Position numbers and translations under genes: made by a program
From: Micromonospora_I sp040659735
GTDB taxonomy: Bacteria; Actinomycetota; Actinomycetes; Mycobacteriales; Micromonosporaceae
DNA: 64,000 nt
NCBI RefSeq assembly: GCF_040659735.1
Contig: NZ_JBFANZ010000027.1
Location: 1-64,000, forward strand
Reading direction: 5' to 3'
Notes under the pieces: model-generated
What the model was told of the DNA's origin: nothing
Seen by the model: only the letters and a program-made list of their open reading frames with translations
Databases searched by the model: none
In this document: piece by piece, positions 15,081 through 24,919 of the stretch
How positions within the stretch are numbered: the first letter of the stretch is position 1
How the letters are laid out: each line of letters starts with the position of its first letter

Positions 15081-18000
15081 ATGATGCGGTGGATCGTCGG
15101 GTCGAGCGTGAAGTATCAACGTCTGGTGCTCGCCGCGGCCGTGGCCTTGATGGCCGTCGGCTTCGTGCAGCTGCGCAACACATCGGTCGAGGCCCTGCCC
15201 GAGTTCGGGCCGGTACGGGTGGACGTGCAGGTCGAGGCGCTCGGGCTCTCCGCTGAAGAGGTCGAGAATCTGATCACCAACCCGATGGAGAACGAGTTCT
15301 TCAACGGCATCCCCTGGCTGGCCAAGCTTGAGTCCCGCACCATCCCGGGGCTGTCGTCGATGGAGATGACCTTCGAGCCGGGTACCGATCCGATCCGGGC
15401 GAGGCAGGTCGTGCAGGAGCGCCTCACCATGGTCGCCATGCTGCCGGCCGCCTCGTCGAAGCCGCCGCTGGTGGTGCAGCCCTTGTCGTCGACGGGCCGG
15501 CTCATGATGATCGGCCTCTCGTCCCAGGAGCGCTCACTGATCGACATGTCGTTGCTGTCCCGATGGACGATCGTCCCCCGCCTGCTGAGCGTGCCCGGCG
15601 TGGCGAACGTGGCCATCTGGGGGTTCCGCGACCGGCAACTGCAGGTGCAGGTCGATCCCGCTCAGCTGATGCAGAAGGGCGTCACGCTGGACCAGGTCCT
15701 GCGCACCTCGGCGAACGCGTTGTGGACCTCGCCACTGACCTTTGTGGAGGCATCGACCCCCGGACTGGGCGGCTTCATCGACACCGCAAACCAGCGGATC
15801 GAGATCCAGCACAACCAGCCGATCAAGACCGCACAGGATCTCGCCAAGGTCACCGTCCAGGGCGCCGAGGACCGGGGGGTGTTGCTCGGTGACGTCGCTC
15901 AGATCGTCGAGGACCACCAGCTCCTCATCGGGGACGCCCTCGTCAAGGACACCCCGAGCCTCATGCTCGTGGTGGAGAGGTTCCCGGGCGCCAAGGTCGC
16001 GGACGTGACCCAGGGCGTGGAGGCCGCACTCGACGAGATGCGGCCCGCCATGCCGGGCGTCACGATCGACACGACGGTGTACCGGCCGGCCACCTTCATC
16101 GAGAAGATGGTCCAGAACCTCACCACCACGCTGGTCCTCGGCGCCATCCTGGTGCTGCTGGTGCTCGGCGCCTTCCTCTTCAACTGGCGGACCGCGCTGG
16201 TCAGCCTCGTGACGATCGCGGCGTCCGTAACGGCGACGCTGCTCGTCCTGTCGTGGTTCGGCATCGTTCTCAACATGATGTCCCTGGCGGGGCTGGTGAT
16301 GGCGCTCGCCATCCTCGTCGACGACGCCGTGGTCGGCGTCGACAACATCAGGCAACGGCTGCGTCAGCGCCGCGAGGAACAGTCCGACATGCCCGTGGCC
16401 GACGTCATCGGCGCGGCCGTCCTCGAGATGCGCGGCCCGCTCTTCGTCGCTGCGGTGATCGCCGCGGTGTCGGTGGTGCCCCTCTTCATCCTGGACGGGG
16501 TGCGCGGCGCGTTCCTCACGCCGGTCGCGCAGGGCTTCCTGGTGGCCACGGCGGTCTCACTGGTGGTCACGCTGACAGTCGCCCCGGTGCTGGCGACCAT
16601 TCTGCTGTCCCGCTCGTCGCTGCAACACCGCGAGTCGCCGGTCGCGCGAGGGCTGGAGCGGGCGTACGCGGCGCTCCTGCCCGGGCTGCTGCGCCGGCCC
16701 ATCTGGTCCTACGCGGTCGTCGGCCTCCTCGTGGTGGCCGGCCTGGCCGCCCTGCCGTTCCTCCGTGCGCGGCCGCTCGCCCCGACACTGCAGGAGCGGG
16801 ACCTGCTGATCAGCTGGGAGGCGGCGCCCGGTGCGTCCCGACCGGAGATGAACCGGATCACATCCGCGCTCACCGCCGAACTGCGGGCCCTCCCCGGGGT
16901 GCGCAACGTCGGCGCCCACACCGGGCGGGCCCTGGCGTCGGACCAGGTCGTCAGCATCAACTCCGGCGAGGTGTGGCTCAGCATCGATCCCGCCGCCGAC
17001 TACGGAACAACGTTGGCCGCGGTGCAGCGGGCGGTCGACGGCTATCCCGGGGTGCAGAGCGACGTGATGACCTACTCGGACAAACGGATCGGCGAGGTGG
17101 TGACGCGGGGTGTGGCGGAGGACCTCGTGGTGCGCGTCTACGGCAACGACTACGCCGTCCTCAATCAGAAGGCACAGGAGGTGCTCGGGATCATCTCCGG
17201 GATCAACGGCGTCTCCTCACCCCACGTACGAACGCATCAGGTCGCGCCCACCGTGGAGATCGAGGTCTCCGTCGCCAAGGCGGCGAAGTACGGCCTCAAG
17301 CCGGGCGACGTGCGTCGCGCGTCCGCCACGCTCGTGTCCGCCACGGTCGCGGGCAACCTCTTCGACGACCAGAAGGTGTTCGAGGTCGTCGTGTGGGGCG
17401 TCCCCGCGGTGCGGCAGAACCTGTCGACGATCCAGGATCTTCTGATCGACGCGCCGGTCGGCGGCCCGGGCGGCGGCCCGACCCAGGTGCGCCTGGGCGA
17501 TGTCGCCGACGTCAGGGTCACCGCGAAACCGGAGGTCATCACGCACGACCAGGTCTCCCGCAGTATCGATGTCGTGGCGAACGTACGCGGGCGTGGTCTG
17601 GGCGCGGTCACCACGGAGGTCAAGGACCGTCTCCGGCAGGTGACGTTCCCCCGCGAGCACCACCTGGAGGTGCTCGGAGAAGGTCAGGCACAGGCCAGCT
17701 CCGATTTCCGCGTGTGGACCTTTGTCATCGGCGCTCTGATCCTGATCTTCTTCCTGCTGCAGGCCGGCTTCGGCAGCTGGCGGGTGGCGTCGCTGTACTT
17801 CCTGTTCCTGCCGCCGGCACTGGCGGGAGGGCTGCTGCTGGCGGCCTTTGCCCGGAGCACCGTGTCAGTGGTCGCCCTGCTCGGACTGCTCACCGTGCTG
17901 GCCATGGCCGTTCGGGGCGGCATGCTGCAGATCAAGCAGTACCAGCGACTGGAGGAGGAGGGTCAGGCCCGCCGCGCCGAGCTGGTTCTACTCGGCTCAC

Positions 18001-18317
18001 GGCAGCGGTTCATCCCGACCGTCGCGGGCATGCTGGCGGTGGGGCTGGCCCTGGTTCCGCTCGTGATCTACGGCAGCGTCTCGGGTCTCGAGGTCGTGAG
18101 CCCGCTCGCCCTGATCATCCTGGGTGGCCTGGTCACCACGGCGCTGCTGAATCTGTTCGTCCTTCCCGCCCTGTACCTGCGTTTCGCGGCCCCCGAACCG
18201 CCGGCCGGGTCGCAACCGCCGGCCACGCCCGAACCGCCGGCCGGGTCAGTGCCCGCGCCGCGGCCACAACCAGATGCGGCGGGACAGCAACCGGGTACGA
18301 GCCCCGCTTCAGCCTGA
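15081..18317 (+). CDS. RND efflux permease 1 (CusA/CzcA-type)
   Basis: 1078 aa. ATG 15081 with GAGAGG upstream; an in-frame ATG 48 bases earlier lacks support. The fold is the RND repeat: TM1 near residue 15, a large porter loop, TM2-7 around 340-540, a second porter loop and TM8-12 at the end. TM4 carries LVDDAVVGVDN, keeping the acidic pair used in proton relay. In the second half the family's RNG motif is RGG (VRGGMLQI). The C-terminus is a Pro-rich cytosolic tail. It is followed by a small lipoprotein and a second RND pump, with no outer-membrane channel as expected for a monoderm. Confidence 0.88.
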   Translation: MMRWIVGSSVKYQRLVLAAAVALMAVGFVQLRNTSVEALPEFGPVRVDVQVEALGLSAEEVENLITNPMENEFFNGIPWLAKLESRTIPGLSSMEMTFEPGTDPIRARQVVQERLTMVAMLPAASSKPPLVVQPLSSTGRLMMIGLSSQERSLIDMSLLSRWTIVPRLLSVPGVANVAIWGFRDRQLQVQVDPAQLMQKGVTLDQVLRTSANALWTSPLTFVEASTPGLGGFIDTANQRIEIQHNQPIKTAQDLAKVTVQGAEDRGVLLGDVAQIVEDHQLLIGDALVKDTPSLMLVVERFPGAKVADVTQGVEAALDEMRPAMPGVTIDTTVYRPATFIEKMVQNLTTTLVLGAILVLLVLGAFLFNWRTALVSLVTIAASVTATLLVLSWFGIVLNMMSLAGLVMALAILVDDAVVGVDNIRQRLRQRREEQSDMPVADVIGAAVLEMRGPLFVAAVIAAVSVVPLFILDGVRGAFLTPVAQGFLVATAVSLVVTLTVAPVLATILLSRSSLQHRESPVARGLERAYAALLPGLLRRPIWSYAVVGLLVVAGLAALPFLRARPLAPTLQERDLLISWEAAPGASRPEMNRITSALTAELRALPGVRNVGAHTGRALASDQVVSINSGEVWLSIDPAADYGTTLAAVQRAVDGYPGVQSDVMTYSDKRIGEVVTRGVAEDLVVRVYGNDYAVLNQKAQEVLGIISGINGVSSPHVRTHQVAPTVEIEVSVAKAAKYGLKPGDVRRASATLVSATVAGNLFDDQKVFEVVVWGVPAVRQNLSTIQDLLIDAPVGGPGGGPTQVRLGDVADVRVTAKPEVITHDQVSRSIDVVANVRGRGLGAVTTEVKDRLRQVTFPREHHLEVLGEGQAQASSDFRVWTFVIGALILIFFLLQAGFGSWRVASLYFLFLPPALAGGLLLAAFARSTVSVVALLGLLTVLAMAVRGGMLQIKQYQRLEEEGQARRAELVLLGSRQRFIPTVAGMLAVGLALVPLVIYGSVSGLEVVSPLALIILGGLVTTALLNLFVLPALYLRFAAPEPPAGSQPPATPEPPAGSVPAPRPQPDAAGQQPGTSPASA

Positions 18318-18360
18318 TCGAACGCAGGAGAGTGCCATGCACAGACAAGGAGGCGACCAC

Positions 18361-18855
18361 ATGCGAAACAGTGGTCGATGGGCGGCCGCAATCCTGATCA
18401 CCTTCGGTCTGGCCCTGGCAGGATGCTCTCCGGCTCCGGAACGCCCCGTCAGTCACGACGCACCTGCCGTGATCGGTGATGCCGACGCCAACGGGGTGAA
18501 GACCGTGAAATTGACGCGGCAGGCGTTCGATCGACTCGGCATCGAGATGACGCCGGTCCGCGACGCGCCAGGAGCGACGGCGGCTCCGGCCACACCGCCG
18601 ACGCCAGGTGCCAGCCCGGGCGGGGCGACCAGCGTCGTCCCCTACTCCGCGGTGCTGTACGACCCGAGCGGCGTCACCTGGGTTTACACCGCTCCGCGGC
18701 CCCTGAACTACGTCCGCGAGAAGGTCGTGGTCACGACGGTGGGCGGGAGCGGTGGGACCGAGGCCGTTCTCTCGGAGGGGCCGCCGGTGGGAACGATGAT
18801 CGTCGCGACCGGCGTGATGGAGCTGTACGGCGCCGAGCTCGGGGTCGGCAAGTAA
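18361..18855 (+). CDS. Small lipoprotein, minimal RND adaptor-like partner
   Basis: 164 aa. The ATG at 18361 is chosen over that at 18337 because AGGAGG lies 7 nt upstream. The lipobox is LALAGC near residue 22. After an Ala/Pro linker the C-terminal 70 residues (YDPSGVTWVYTA, YVREKVVVTTVGG, EGPPVGTMIVATGVMEL) resemble the membrane-proximal domain of CusB/HlyD-type periplasmic adaptors. The barrel-sandwich and helical hairpin parts are absent. Position between two pump genes, 43 and 36 bp gaps, implies a shared transporter complex. It should sit on the outer face of the membrane. Confidence 0.75.
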   Translation: MRNSGRWAAAILITFGLALAGCSPAPERPVSHDAPAVIGDADANGVKTVKLTRQAFDRLGIEMTPVRDAPGATAAPATPPTPGASPGGATSVVPYSAVLYDPSGVTWVYTAPRPLNYVREKVVVTTVGGSGGTEAVLSEGPPVGTMIVATGVMELYGAELGVGK

Positions 18856-18891
18856 TCCACCCAGTCGGTACGAGGGTAGGGATCCGGAACC

Positions 18892-21800
18892 ATGATGCGT
18901 TGGATCGTTGGAACGAGTCTCAAGCTCCGGTTCCTCGTGGTGGTCGGGGCCTCGATGTCGATGTTCTTCGGCGTCATGCAGGTTCGCGACATGCCCGTCG
19001 ACGCCTTCCCCGAGTTCGCCCCGCCCCGGGTGGAGATACAGACGATCTGCATCGGGCTCTCCGCGAAGGATGTCGAGGAGCTGGTCTCGGTCCCGCTGGA
19101 GCAAGGGCTCAACGGGATCGAGGGCCTGGACGTGATGCGCTCCAAATCGGTCTCCCAGCTCTCCTCGATACTTATGATTTTCAAGCCGGGGACCGATCTT
19201 ATGAAGGCCCGGCTGCTGGTACAGGAGCGCATCACCGCCATCACACCGAGGCTGCCGCGCTGGGCGAACGCTCCGTTCATGATCCAGCCACTGTCGTCGA
19301 CCAGCCGGGTCATGAAGATCGGGATATCGCAGGCGGACAAGTCCGACGCCGCACACGTCGAGATGGCGCTGCTGGCCTACTGGTCGCTCCGGCCACGCCT
19401 GATGCGGGTACCCGGCGTGGCGAACGTGGGCATCTGGGGCGACCGCTGGCACGTCAAGCAGGCTCTCGTTGACCCCGAGCTCATGAAGAAGCACAACGTC
19501 ACGGTGGCCCAGGTCATGGAGGCCGCAGGAGACGCGGTGGACGTCGGTCAGCTGAAGTTCCGCGGTGGCTTCGAAATCGGCACCGGCGGGTTCATCGACA
19601 CCCCCAACAACCGGTTCCAGGTGCAGCACCAACTGCCCGCCCTGACCGGGCAGCAACTGGCCGAGATCCCGATCGAGGTGCCGAAGGGCGGCAAGCCGGT
19701 CTACCTCAAGGACGTCGCCTACATCACGGACGATCTCATGCCGCCGTCGCTGCTCATCGGCGACGCGGTCATCAACGACGGCCCCGGCCTCATGCTCATC
19801 GTCGAGAAGCTGCCCTGGGGCAACACCCTCGAGGTGACCCGTGATGTCGAGGCGGCGCTGAAGGATTTCGCGCCGGGCATGCAGGGCCTCACCGTGGACA
19901 CGGAGATCTTCCGGCCGGCCACCTTCATCGAGACCTCGGTCGACAACCTCGGCCGGGCGATGGTCATCGGGTTCATCCTCGTGGTGCTGATTCTCGTACT
20001 CTTCCTCTTCGAGTGGCGCGTGGCGCTGATCAGCGCCGTTTCGATCCCGCTCTCCCTCGTCGCAGCGGGGCTCGTGCTCCATTGGACCGGAGCCACGATA
20101 AATACGATGATCCTGGCGGGGCTGGTGATTGCCCTCGGCGTGCTCGTCGACGACGCCATCATCGACGTCGAGAACATCGTGCGCCGCGTGCGGCAACATC
20201 GGCGCGAGGGGAGCACCAGGTCGACCGCCTCGATCATTCTGGAGGCGTCGATCGAGGTGCGGGGGCCCATCGTCCAGGCGACGATGATCATCCTGGTCTC
20301 CACGGTCCCGATCTTCATGCTCACCGGGCTCACCGGCTCATTCTTCCGGCCCATGGCGTTCGCCTACGGGCTGGCGATCCTGGCCTCCCTGCTGGTGGCG
20401 CTGACGGTCATCCCGGCGCTCGCGCTGATGCTGCTGGCCAAGGCGCCGATCGAGCGGCGTGAGTCGCCTCTGGTGCGCTGGCTGCAGCGGGGCTACACGG
20501 TGCTGCTGGCGCGCATCATCCCTCGTCCCCTCGTGGCCTACGCGACCGTCGTCCTCGTCATGGCGGGCGGCGCCCTGGTGGCGCCGATGCTCGGGCAGAA
20601 CCTGTTCCCCGCGTTCAAGGAGCGCGACTTCCTGATGCACTGGGTGCTCCAACCGGGTGCGTCCCGGGAGGAGAGTGTCCGCATCGCCATCCAGGCCAGC
20701 AAGGAGCTGAGGGCGATCCCGGGCGTGCGCAACTTCGGCGCGCACATCGGACAGGGCACCCTGTCGGACGAGGTCGTCGGCATGAACTTCGGCGAGAACT
20801 GGATCAGCATCGACCCGAACGTGGACTACGACAAGACGGTGGCCGCGGTGCAGAAGGTGGTCGACGGCTACCCGGGGCTGCAGCGCGACGTGCAGACCTA
20901 CCTGAAGGAACGCACCAAGGAGGTGCTCACCGGCTCCAGCGACGCCATCATCGTCCGGATCTTCGGCGACGACCTGGATGTGCTCCGCGAGAAGGCCAAC
21001 GAGGTCAAGGACCTGATCGCCGGCGTGGACGGCATCGTCGAGGAGCACCTGACGCTGCAGACCAACATTCCTCAGGTGCATGTCGAGGTCGACCTGGCCA
21101 AGGCGGCGCGGTACGGGATCAAGCCGGGCGACGTGCGGCGAACGGCCGCCACGTTCATCGCCAGCGAGGAGGCGGGTGACATCTGGCGAAACGGCAAGAA
21201 CACCGAGGTGCACGTGTGGAGCGTGCCGCAGGCGCGATACAGCATCGAGAGTGTGCGCAACCTGCTGATGGACGCACCGGACGGGCGCAAGGTCCCGGTC
21301 GGTGAGCTGGCCGAGGTGAAGATGGTCCCCACGCCGAACCAGATCCTGCGGGAGAACGGGTCGCGGCGCATCGACGTGGGCGCGAACGTGGCCACGGGAA
21401 AGGCGCTCGGAGACGTCGCGGCCGAGGTGCAGCGCCGTCTGGCGACCGTGGACTTCCCACCCGGCTACCACCTCCAGTTACTCGGGGAGTACAAGGAGGC
21501 GACGACCGCGCAGGACCGCCTCCTGCTCTTCGCCGGCGTCGCGGTGACCGGGATCGTCTTCCTCCTCGCGACGGCGTTCAACAGCTGGCGGCTGGCGTTC
21601 CTCGTCCTCCTCACGCTGCCGATGGCCCTGGTCGGCGGCGTGCTGGCGGCATACGTCGGCGGCGGCATCCTCTCGCTCGGCTCGCTCGTGGGTTTCTTCA
21701 CGGTGCTGGGCATCGCCGCCCGCAACGGCATCCTGATGATCAACCATTTCCAGCACCTGGAACGGGAAGAGGGTGAGCCCTTCGGCCGGGGCCTCGTCAT

Positions 21801-22077
21801 CCGCGGCGCGAAGGAGCGGCTCTCGCCGATCCTCATGACGTCGTTGGCGGCCGGGCTGGCGCTCGTCCCGTTGGTGGTGTGGGGCAACCTTCCCGGCCAC
21901 GAGATCGAGCACCCCATGGCAGTCGTGATCATCGGCGGCCTGGTCACCTCGACCCTGCTGAATCTGCTGGTGACGCCCTCCCTCTACCTGCGTTTCGGCG
22001 GGCAGCGGCGTGCGTCAGGGTCCGCGAGGCGTGCCTGGCCCGGCGGGCACTGGCGGCGCGGAAGGTCTCCTGCATGA
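18892..22077 (+). CDS. RND efflux permease 2 (CusA/CzcA-type)
   Basis: 1061 aa, ATG at 18892. Paralogue of the upstream pump over its whole length, and the better conserved of the two: TM4 reads GVLVDDAIIDVEN and the second-half motif is GIAARNGILMINH. Porter loops contain PGVANVGIWGDRW. The C-terminus ends in a basic tail. Two different subunits in one operon suggest a heteromeric trimer, or two pumps sharing the lipoprotein. Substrate unknown; sequence type suggests metal ions or hydrophobic compounds. Confidence 0.9.
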   Translation: MMRWIVGTSLKLRFLVVVGASMSMFFGVMQVRDMPVDAFPEFAPPRVEIQTICIGLSAKDVEELVSVPLEQGLNGIEGLDVMRSKSVSQLSSILMIFKPGTDLMKARLLVQERITAITPRLPRWANAPFMIQPLSSTSRVMKIGISQADKSDAAHVEMALLAYWSLRPRLMRVPGVANVGIWGDRWHVKQALVDPELMKKHNVTVAQVMEAAGDAVDVGQLKFRGGFEIGTGGFIDTPNNRFQVQHQLPALTGQQLAEIPIEVPKGGKPVYLKDVAYITDDLMPPSLLIGDAVINDGPGLMLIVEKLPWGNTLEVTRDVEAALKDFAPGMQGLTVDTEIFRPATFIETSVDNLGRAMVIGFILVVLILVLFLFEWRVALISAVSIPLSLVAAGLVLHWTGATINTMILAGLVIALGVLVDDAIIDVENIVRRVRQHRREGSTRSTASIILEASIEVRGPIVQATMIILVSTVPIFMLTGLTGSFFRPMAFAYGLAILASLLVALTVIPALALMLLAKAPIERRESPLVRWLQRGYTVLLARIIPRPLVAYATVVLVMAGGALVAPMLGQNLFPAFKERDFLMHWVLQPGASREESVRIAIQASKELRAIPGVRNFGAHIGQGTLSDEVVGMNFGENWISIDPNVDYDKTVAAVQKVVDGYPGLQRDVQTYLKERTKEVLTGSSDAIIVRIFGDDLDVLREKANEVKDLIAGVDGIVEEHLTLQTNIPQVHVEVDLAKAARYGIKPGDVRRTAATFIASEEAGDIWRNGKNTEVHVWSVPQARYSIESVRNLLMDAPDGRKVPVGELAEVKMVPTPNQILRENGSRRIDVGANVATGKALGDVAAEVQRRLATVDFPPGYHLQLLGEYKEATTAQDRLLLFAGVAVTGIVFLLATAFNSWRLAFLVLLTLPMALVGGVLAAYVGGGILSLGSLVGFFTVLGIAARNGILMINHFQHLEREEGEPFGRGLVIRGAKERLSPILMTSLAAGLALVPLVVWGNLPGHEIEHPMAVVIIGGLVTSTLLNLLVTPSLYLRFGGQRRASGSARRAWPGGHWRRGRSPA

Positions 22078-22107
22078 TTCCTGACCACGCTCCGCCGGAA
22101 TGAACGC

Positions 22108-22137
22108 GACCTCGCGGGGCTCCGGCCCCGCGAGGTC
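22108..22137. terminator. Bidirectional terminator between RND operon and SARP gene
   Basis: GACCTCGCGGGG and its exact complement (12 bp) enclose a 6-nt loop, placed between the convergent ends at 22077 and 22156. Confidence 0.8.
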
Positions 22138-22155
22138 CGGTCGGTGGTTGCCGAG

Positions 22156-23004
22156 TCATGGGCGGAGATCGGGTCGGATCACCCGGAACTCGTCGGCTGC
22201 GCCGTCCGACGGACGGCGCCGAACGGTCCGCTGCGGGGTGGTCCTCTGCTGAGGCAGCTCAAGCGCAGGGTCGGCGCAGAGGATGGCCTGCTCCAGCTGC
22301 TGGAGTTGATTCCCTGGGTCGAGTCCGAGTTCTTCGATGAGCCGGCTCCGCGCAATCCGATACGCGTCCAGGGCGTCGGGGGCTCGACCAGCCCGGTACA
22401 GGGCCAGCATGAGCTGGGCGAGCAGCCGTTGGCGGTGCGGGTATTGCATCGCGAACTCGGTGAGCTCGTCGATGACGTCGCAGTGCCTGCCGAGCCGCAG
22501 TTCCGCGTCCAGCCATTCCTCCAAGGCCGCAAGTCGCGCTTCTTCCAACCCCCGGCACAGCTGATCGGTCAGCGGTGTCGCGACATCGGCGAGCGGCGGG
22601 CCGTGCCACATGTCCAGCGCACGGCGCAACAGCAAGCCCTTCTCGTCGTCGTTGGGGGCGACGCGAGCCGCCCTGACCAGAGCGCGGAAGCGGTGGGCGT
22701 CAACGTACATCGGATCGGCGCGCAGGACGTACGTCGCGCCGTGGGTGATGATCTCCACCTCATCACGACCCGCGCCGGCGTTCGCCAACACGGCGCGCAA
22801 CCGCGAGACGCGAACGTGGATCGAGTGCCGAGCGGTCTGTGGTGGCGACTCGGGCCACGTCAGATCGACCAACCAGTCGACGGGAACAAGCTGATTGATC
22901 CGCAGTGCCAGTACGGCCAACAAAAATCTCTGCTGGCGGGGTCCGAGGTCAAGTTGCCGCTCCCCCGACCATGCCTCTACTGCACCCAACAGCCGAAACT
23001 CCAC
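22156..23004 (-). CDS. SARP/AfsR-type transcriptional activator (OmpR-like DNA-binding plus BTAD)
   Basis: 282 aa from the GTG at 23004, because family members start VEFRLLG/MEFRLLG; the GTG at 23043 is an alternative. Residues 1-95 form a winged helix (FRLLGAVEAW, RQQRFLLAVLAL, HVRVSRLRAVL). Residues 100-250 form the bacterial transcriptional activation domain, with ALYRAGRAPDALDAYRIARS and EELGLDP. No NB-ARC or TPR extension, so it is a short SARP. SARPs usually activate secondary-metabolite clusters; none is visible here. It converges on the RND operon. Confidence 0.85.
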   Translation of the reverse strand: MEFRLLGAVEAWSGERQLDLGPRQQRFLLAVLALRINQLVPVDWLVDLTWPESPPQTARHSIHVRVSRLRAVLANAGAGRDEVEIITHGATYVLRADPMYVDAHRFRALVRAARVAPNDDEKGLLLRRALDMWHGPPLADVATPLTDQLCRGLEEARLAALEEWLDAELRLGRHCDVIDELTEFAMQYPHRQRLLAQLMLALYRAGRAPDALDAYRIARSRLIEELGLDPGNQLQQLEQAILCADPALELPQQRTTPQRTVRRRPSDGAADEFRVIRPDLRP

Positions 23005-23545
23005 AGCGCCCCCGCACGATGCAGTGGGTTCACCCCGGTCCAAAGTCGATGGCGGCCTGCGGCTGTCGTATCACGGCCCACGCAGGCAGCGAAGGAAATG
23101 GGAACCGCGATCACCATGGCGGGCGGCGGTTCCGGCGTGTGGGAAGCGCGTGGAAAAGCGTGGATGAGGACTTCGGCCTGCCAGCCGGACTCGACGAGCG
23201 ACCGCATGCGACACCACCACCTGACACGTACGAGCCGCGGTAACGCCACCTGAACAATTTCCACCGCAACCCACTTAATTGCTATCGACAACCCGCCCCG
23301 GTGTCAACCAAAATTCGCGTCTCCGCCAGAAAATGGCAGGCGAATCGGCATTCCGCTCAATTCTTTACAAATAGCTCAAGGCAAGACGCATCCCCGCACC
23401 GAAGCAGTCAAAGCTCTTTCGCGTACCGCAGAGCCGCATTTTCGTCCAGTGTAGAAGTCCAGTGTAGAGTTTAGCCAGGAATACGTTGCGTAAGCCGGGC
23501 TACGGCGTAAGTGTTGTGTGCGGATGATGTGTGCGACCGGCACGA
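23005..23545. other. 541-base region without a convincing gene; AT-richer part carries a short tandem repeat
   Basis: No frame shows sustained coding bias. From about 23250 to 23530 the DNA is clearly more A/T-rich than its surroundings (for example around 23355 and 23470), as expected for the SARP promoter region. It ends at the 3' end of the histidine kinase gene. One 13-bp tandem repeat is at 23444-23469. Confidence 0.5.
23444..23469. repeat. 13-bp tandem repeat GTCCAGTGTAGAA/G
   Basis: Two adjacent copies differing only in the last base lie in the AT-rich gap between the SARP gene and the kinase gene. It may be a binding site or a slippage duplication. Confidence 0.6.
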
Positions 23546-24919
23546 TCACCGCGTCGGCAGGTGTACGACGAACCGCGCGCCGCGCACGGCGTCCTCGACC
23601 ACCACTGTGCCGCCGTGAGCATCGACGATCTCCTTGACGATGGCCAGTCCGAGACCTGTACCCCCGCTTTCCCGGCTCCGGTCGTCGTCGAGACGGGCGA
23701 ACCGTCTGAAGATCCGCTGACGGTCGCCCGACGAGATACCCGGCCCGTCATCGTGGATGACCAGACGGACCTGGACGTCGTCGCTGGAGAGGTCGACGGT
23801 GACCAGGGAGGACGCGTAGCGTTCGGCGTTGTCGAGCAGGTTGCGCACGGCGCGCGTGAGGTCGTCCCGGCGACCGTCGACCGCCGCCGCGGAGACCCCG
23901 CCGGTATCGACCTGCACCTGGCCGTTGCCGCGGATCCGGGCGGCTTCGGACAGGACGATGTCATCAAGGTCGACAGGGCGGACGGGTGCGCGCGGGGTGG
24001 CGTCGTCCGCCCTCGCGAGAAACAGCAGATCCCGGACGAGCCGCTCCATCCGGCGGTTCGCCGCGAGCAGGTCCGCGGCCGTGTCGCGCCAGTCGGTGCT
24101 GCCTGGATGGGTGAGGGCGACCTCCAGGTCGGTGCGGGCCGCGGCGAGCGGGGTCTGCAGCTCGTGGGAGGCGTCGGCGACGAAGCGCCGTTGCCGTTCC
24201 GCGGCCGCGTGCAACCGGTCGAGCATCGTGTTCATGGTGCGTGCGAGGCGACCGATCTCGTCGTCCGTGGCGGGGACCGGGACGCGTCGGTCAAGTGACC
24301 GTTCGGAGATGTCGGCGACCTCGGCCCGGATCGCGTCGACCGGCCGCAGCGTGCGTCCCACGACCTTCCAGGTGGTGAACGCGACGAGCACCAGCAGCAG
24401 AGGCGCGCCAGCGGCAAGGGCGCCCTGGACGAGATCGGCGGCGTCGTCGACCGGCGAGAGGCTCGCCGCGACGTAGACCGTCACCGGCCCGTCCGGCGTG
24501 GCGCTCGACAACGCGATGACCCGGAAGCTGCCGCCATCGCCGAGAGCCAGGTTCTTGACGGTACGTGCCTCCGGCGCCGATCCCGCCGGGGTGAAGTCGG
24601 CGATCGGTCGGTCTCGCGGAATTCCGGCGGTGACCGCCACCACCCGGCCGGCGCCGTCCACGACCTGCGTGATGCTGCCGTCGTCACCTTCGACCGCCAG
24701 AGCCGGGGGCAGCGTGCCCTGCCGGGCGAGAGTGGCGACGTCCTCGGCACGCACCTGTGCGATGCCATCGACGCGTTCCACCAGCGAATGCCGCAGAAAC
24801 ACCACCAGACTGACCGCGGTGAGCGCGAGAGCGAAGCCGACGACCACGGTGGCGGCCATCGTGGTGCGGGCCCGCACCGTGGTGAGCCGCCGCAGAAATC
24901 TCTTGCGGTCAGCCGCCAT
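23546..24919 (-). CDS. Sensor histidine kinase (HAMP, HisKA, HATPase)
   Basis: 457 aa from the ATG at 24919, overlapping the response-regulator gene by 11 bp. TM1 is near residues 18-42, an extracellular sensor loop of about 120 residues follows, then TM2 near 170-190 and HAMP. The H-box is FVADASHELQTPL, the N-box NLLDNAERYA, with G-boxes DDGPGI and GGTGLGLAIVKEI. It phosphorylates the regulator encoded just upstream. The divergent ABC exporter operon is the likely target, so the stimulus is probably a membrane-active compound; that part is inference. Confidence 0.9.
   Translation of the reverse strand: MAADRKRFLRRLTTVRARTTMAATVVVGFALALTAVSLVVFLRHSLVERVDGIAQVRAEDVATLARQGTLPPALAVEGDDGSITQVVDGAGRVVAVTAGIPRDRPIADFTPAGSAPEARTVKNLALGDGGSFRVIALSSATPDGPVTVYVAASLSPVDDAADLVQGALAAGAPLLLVLVAFTTWKVVGRTLRPVDAIRAEVADISERSLDRRVPVPATDDEIGRLARTMNTMLDRLHAAAERQRRFVADASHELQTPLAAARTDLEVALTHPGSTDWRDTAADLLAANRRMERLVRDLLFLARADDATPRAPVRPVDLDDIVLSEAARIRGNGQVQVDTGGVSAAAVDGRRDDLTRAVRNLLDNAERYASSLVTVDLSSDDVQVRLVIHDDGPGISSGDRQRIFRRFARLDDDRSRESGGTGLGLAIVKEIVDAHGGTVVVEDAVRGARFVVHLPTR

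Noticed and set aside
18337..18360. Earlier ATG for the RND lipoprotein
   Set aside because: The ATG at 18361 has AGGAGG at correct spacing and gives a normal lipoprotein signal peptide.
16253..18397. 714-codon plus-strand frame inside the RND 1 gene
   Set aside because: Shifted frame of a conserved pump; strongly Arg/Gly-biased composition typical of a shadow.
22977..23291. 104-codon minus-strand frame upstream of the SARP gene
   Set aside because: Out of frame with the SARP gene, mixed codon use and it runs into the AT-rich promoter region.
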